Origin: Planctomycetales bacterium
GTDB lineage: Bacteria > Planctomycetota > Planctomycetia > Planctomycetales > Planctomycetaceae
Assembly (NCBI GenBank): GCA_028285345.1
Contig: JANQPT010000014.1
Coordinates: 124,001 to 188,000, forward strand
DNA length: 64,000 nucleotides
Direction of reading: 5' to 3'
The position numbers were made by a program, and so were the translations under genes. The notes below the pieces were generated by a model, which searched no databases, was not told where the DNA came from, and worked only from the letters and a program-made list of their open reading frames with translations. Positions 60,942 through 64,000 of this stretch are shown piece by piece. The stretch's first letter is position 1, and each line of letters opens with the position of its first letter.

Positions 60942-62040
60942 AAAGTCGGTCAACGGCGAGCGGCTGACCCCCGAAGAGGGCGTGCGTCTGCTTGAGTCGC
61001 ACGATTTGGTTGCGCTGGGCGAGGCGGCGGATGCGGTGACGCGGCGGCTGCACCCGGAGCCGTACCGCACCTATAACATTGACCGCAATATCAATTACAC
61101 CAACGCCTGCACGGCAGTGTGCGACTTTTGCGCGTTTTACCGGCCGCCCAATCATCCCGACGTCTACGTGCTCACCCGCGAAGAACTGCACAAGAAGATC
61201 CGCGAAACGGTGGAATTGGGCGGAGACCAGATCCTGCTGCAAGGCGGCCTGCATCCGAAATTGCCCTTGGAATGGTATGAGGAAATGCTCCGCGACATGC
61301 GGAGCGAGTTCCCGCAGGTGAACGTGCACGGCTTCAGCCCGCCCGAGATTTATCACTTCACGCGAATCAGCAAGTTATCGCTCGAAAAAGTGCTCACACG
61401 ACTCAAGGACGCGGGCCTGGGCAGCCTGCCGGGAGGAGGCGGTGAGATTCTCGTCGACCGCGTCCGCAAAGAGATCACCCGCGGCAAGGTTCTGACCGAT
61501 GATTGGCTGAACGTGAATCGCGTCTGGCACGAGTTGGGCGGTCGCTCAACGGCGACGATGATGTTCGGCCATATCGAAACCTTGGCCGAACGAATCGAAC
61601 ACCTGGACCGACTGCGTCAGTTGCAGGACGAAACCGGCGGGTTTACGGCGTATATTTGCTGGACCTTTCAACCGGACAATACCGACATGGCCGACATCCC
61701 GCCGTCAGGGGCGTTTGAATATCTCAAGACGCAGGCCGTCAGCCGGCTCTATTTGGACAACTTCGACAACATTCAATCCTCGTGGGTCACACAGGGCGAA
61801 AAGGTGGGGCAGATGGCCCTGTTCTACGGCGCCAACGATATGGGCAGCCTGATGATTGAGGAAAACGTCGTCGCCGAAGCGGGCACGGTTCACTATTTGT
61901 CGCTGGAGACCATCCGCCGCGTGATCCGCGAGTGCGGCTACATCCCGCGGCAGCGAAACGTTTTTTACGAATACATCGACGAGGCAGAAGAGGCCGCCAG
62001 TCTCGGCGAAGCCGCGCCGCCGTTGGTGGAACTCTCGTAG
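60913..62040 (+). CDS. mqnC: Cyclic dehypoxanthinyl futalosine synthase MqnC
   Basis: Radical SAM enzyme of the futalosine menaquinone pathway; it cyclises dehypoxanthinyl futalosine. The 375-residue protein starts with TTG at 60913 behind GGGAG and overlaps mqnA by 29 bases. The cluster motif is NACTAVCDFCAFYR (CxxxCxxC), followed by GGDQILLQGGLHPKLPLEWY, HGFSPPEIYHF, GLGSLPGGGGEIL and NFDNIQSSWVTQG, all typical. Such a TTG start in a tight overlap suggests stoichiometry is set by coupling. The organism probably respires with menaquinone made this way. Confidence 0.94.
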   Translation: MSSEIAPLLEKSVNGERLTPEEGVRLLESHDLVALGEAADAVTRRLHPEPYRTYNIDRNINYTNACTAVCDFCAFYRPPNHPDVYVLTREELHKKIRETVELGGDQILLQGGLHPKLPLEWYEEMLRDMRSEFPQVNVHGFSPPEIYHFTRISKLSLEKVLTRLKDAGLGSLPGGGGEILVDRVRKEITRGKVLTDDWLNVNRVWHELGGRSTATMMFGHIETLAERIEHLDRLRQLQDETGGFTAYICWTFQPDNTDMADIPPSGAFEYLKTQAVSRLYLDNFDNIQSSWVTQGEKVGQMALFYGANDMGSLMIEENVVAEAGTVHYLSLETIRRVIRECGYIPRQRNVFYEYIDEAEEAASLGEAAPPLVELS

Positions 62041-62078
62041 GCAGCCTAATCTACGTTTGCCCACGCCGCGGCGATTTC

Positions 62079-62087
62079 TGGTATAAT
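62079..62087 (+). promoter_or_regulatory. Extended -10 promoter (TGGTATAAT)
   Basis: A perfect TATAAT at 62082-62087 with TG at 62079-62080. A TTTGCC lies 20 bases upstream, too far for a good -35. It would serve the zinc-ribbon gene at 62161. Confidence 0.55.
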
Positions 62088-62160
62088 CTCTCTGAGCCAG
62101 GCTCGCGCCGGCATTGCATCAGAATTAACTGCCTGTTGATTCTCAGAGAGAGACGCTCCG

Positions 62161-62811
62161 ATGTCTGTTGCGTTCGATTGTCCGCTCTGCGGCAAGCACT
62201 ATGCGAAGATACCGCCGAAGTACTACGGCAAGCGGATCCGTTGCCGTGAGTGCGACATGGTAATGGAGATTCCGCATCCTCCGGCAGCCTCTGATCAGCC
62301 AGACCGACCTCAGCGGCGCAGGAAAAAGCGTAAGCCGCATGCCGAGCCGGTCGAAACCGTCCACGTAGAAGTCGGAAGTTCTAAAGCGGTCAAAAAGAAG
62401 AAGCGCCGCGGCGGTTGGTCGCTTAAAACGGTGTATGTGGCGATCGTTGTGTTGATCTTCCTGTTCGGCTGGCTTGAGATGGCCGCCGGATACGCTCGGG
62501 AATTCGAAGACTGGAAACCGGTCGCTCCAGAACTCGACGACGATGGCTTTGGCACGCGCGGCGAGCAAACAGGGCGGCTTATCAGCAACGCAATCCGGGG
62601 TACTGCGGCATACTTCTGGAATGGGCTAACCAAGTTGGGCAGTCTCCCGTCGGTGATCGTCTACAATTTCACACAGAATCTGTGGGTGCCCATCACCGTG
62701 GCTGTGGCGCAAGTCTTGTGTTTTTTCGGCGTCATCGGCATGAGCCAGCTGGAGCGAAAACACGCTGAAGAGGAACGCCGGCAGCGCGCGCAGTATCCGG
62801 AGTTGCACTGA
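62161..62811 (+). CDS. Zinc-ribbon membrane protein of unknown function
   Basis: A 216-residue protein. The N-terminal FDCPLCGKHYAKIPPKYYGK followed by IRCRECD has two Cys pairs in the form of a small MJ0042-like zinc ribbon (residues 7-32). A very basic segment (RRRKKRKPH, KKKKRRGG, residues 55-85) precedes a membrane helix (VYVAIVVLIFLFGWLEMA) and a second hydrophobic segment near 180 (ITVAVAQVLCFFGVIG). Planctomycetes have many proteins of this plan, with function unknown. GAGAGA precedes the ATG. It does not appear to be in an operon with mqnC, since a promoter lies between. Confidence 0.75.
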   Translation: MSVAFDCPLCGKHYAKIPPKYYGKRIRCRECDMVMEIPHPPAASDQPDRPQRRRKKRKPHAEPVETVHVEVGSSKAVKKKKRRGGWSLKTVYVAIVVLIFLFGWLEMAAGYAREFEDWKPVAPELDDDGFGTRGEQTGRLISNAIRGTAAYFWNGLTKLGSLPSVIVYNFTQNLWVPITVAVAQVLCFFGVIGMSQLERKHAEEERRQRAQYPELH

Positions 62812-62964
62812 GCCGATCAGTGCGCGCAACTCCAAGTTCCTGCTCGCTCGCTGGCGCAGCGGAGCTTGTGAGTTCGCGGAACGTCTCTTCGCATAATCTT
62901 CACAATCGCTGGGTATTCTGAGCCGCAAACCAGCTTTCTTTGTGGCAACGATGGAGATCGAGCG

Positions 62965-63945
62965 ATGCACCCCCGGTTCGTCAGCGCAGTTGTAATCACA
63001 AGTTTAATGCCGGTCATGGCACTGTTCGCCGGTTGCGGGCAGCAAGATCGCCCCACAGTCAAGATCGACGGTTCGAGCACGGTTTATCCCATTTCCGAGG
63101 CGGTTGCTGAAGAGTTTCTCAAGCAAAACTCCAACGTCGATGTCACCGTGGGCCAATCGGGAACCGGCGGCGGGTTTAAGAAATTCGCGCTCAATGAGTT
63201 GGACATTTGCGACGCCTCGCGGGCGATTAAGGACTCCGAACGCGAAGCCTGCAAGAAAGCCGGGATTGAATTCGTCAAGTTCGAGGTCGCTTACGACGGG
63301 CTGGCGGTCGTCGCCAATTCGGAGAACGATTGGGTCGACTGTCTCACTGTCGATCAATTGAAGGAGATTTGGAATCCCGACAGTGAGGTTAAGAAGTGGA
63401 GCGATATCGACCCGTCATGGCCTGAGGAAGAGATCAAGCTATACGGTCCGGGAACCGATTCAGGCACATTCGACTACTTCACCAAAGCGATCGTCGGAAA
63501 AGAGAAGTCCAGCCGCACCGACTATACAGCCAGCGAGGACGACAACGTCCTTGTCCGCGGTGTTGCCGCCGACAAATATGCCTTGGGCTATTTCGGCTAC
63601 GCGTATTACGCGGGCAACAAAGACACGTTGAAGCTGATGGGCATCGACGACGGAAACGGCAAGTGCGTGCAGCCCTCGACGGAGACCGTCCGAGACGGCA
63701 GCTACAAACCGCTCTCCCGCCCGTTGTTTATCTATGTCAAGAAGACCGCGCTGGCCAGGCCGGAAGTGCAGAAGTTTGTGACGTACTATCTGGACAATGC
63801 AGAGAAGCTTGCCGCAGACGTGAACTATGTTGCCGTCTCCAAAGAGCAGCACGACACGAATCAGCAGAACTTCAAGCAGGCGACTGCCGGCGGCAAGAAA
63901 GAGAAAACTGCTTCAAAACCAAGCAGCGCAACCCAAGAGTCGTAA
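62965..63945 (+). CDS. pstS: Phosphate-binding protein PstS (lipoprotein)
   Basis: A 326-residue substrate-binding component of the high-affinity phosphate ABC transporter. The signal peptide ends in a lipobox, LFAGC, so the mature protein is tethered by its Cys. DGSSTVYPISEAVAEEF, QSGTGGGFKKF, DASRAIKD and PGTDSGTFDYF are the phosphate-contacting motifs of the PstS family, and YAYYAGN follows. The C-terminal tail after residue 295 is Lys/Ser-rich and probably disordered. The remaining 55 bases of the window carry no gene start; pstC, pstA and pstB presumably follow outside it. I could not find a convincing Pho box ahead of it. Confidence 0.93.
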   Translation: MHPRFVSAVVITSLMPVMALFAGCGQQDRPTVKIDGSSTVYPISEAVAEEFLKQNSNVDVTVGQSGTGGGFKKFALNELDICDASRAIKDSEREACKKAGIEFVKFEVAYDGLAVVANSENDWVDCLTVDQLKEIWNPDSEVKKWSDIDPSWPEEEIKLYGPGTDSGTFDYFTKAIVGKEKSSRTDYTASEDDNVLVRGVAADKYALGYFGYAYYAGNKDTLKLMGIDDGNGKCVQPSTETVRDGSYKPLSRPLFIYVKKTALARPEVQKFVTYYLDNAEKLAADVNYVAVSKEQHDTNQQNFKQATAGGKKEKTASKPSSATQES

Positions 63946-64000
63946 GGGTCACCGTTTCTAATCTTGGCCAGCTCACCGAAATCCGCCGCAACTGCACTCC

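Noticed and set aside
62812..62964. Pho box ahead of pstS
   Set aside because: CATAATCTTCACAAT looks loosely similar, but no pair of CTGTCAT-like repeats with the right spacing is present.

Overview
The window reads as chromosomal DNA of a planctomycete (class Planctomycetia, probably order Planctomycetales). This is an inference from content: a secreted arylsulfatase, a membrane-anchored leucine-rich repeat protein, long planctomycete-style proteins of unknown function, a nickel superoxide dismutase, GT-C glycosyltransferases, and an outer-membrane/lipid A toolkit (LptD/OstA-like protein, lpxK). Genes sit singly or in short runs on both strands, many with GTG or TTG starts. Intergenic gaps are rich in palindromic repeats. 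I see no rRNA, tRNA, CRISPR array, prophage or insertion sequence.

Layout. 1-9 kb: truncated DUF255 thioredoxin-domain protein, membrane protein, XerC/D recombinase, small molybdopterin-fold protein, degenerate DgkA-like protein, LptD/OstA-like barrel protein behind a consensus promoter. 9-21 kb: GT39-like enzyme, MMPL/RND exporter, acetyl-CoA synthetase, LRR protein, hypothetical, sulfatase, penicillin-acylase-type hydrolase. Three same-orientation copies of a ~90 bp repeat each lie just behind a minus-strand gene here. 21-31 kb: four-CBS protein, 1173-aa receptor-like membrane protein, methyltransferase and VOC pair, secreted glycosidase-like protein, lpxK. 31-39 kb: small hypotheticals, ispG, selA with a coupled small membrane protein, a secreted protein with a clear terminator. 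39-46 kb: glycosyltransferase plus Wzt/Wzm-type ABC exporter, secreted FAD oxidoreductase. 46-51 kb: exported Ni-SOD, ferritin-like protein, a 1329-aa helical protein.

51.5-60 kb is the most unusual part. On the plus strand lie a universal stress protein, an Nramp-like transporter with six DxDxDG calcium-type loops inserted, a P1B-type metal ATPase fused to an SPFH (HflK-like) domain, then HflC-like and HflK-like genes. I infer a metal-transport system organised by stomatin-like scaffolds. 60-64 kb: mqnA-mqnC (futalosine menaquinone route), a zinc-ribbon membrane protein and pstS.

Start codons were chosen by Shine-Dalgarno match, signal peptide position and family length; alternatives are given where they matter. 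Family assignments come from motif recognition, not from database searches.
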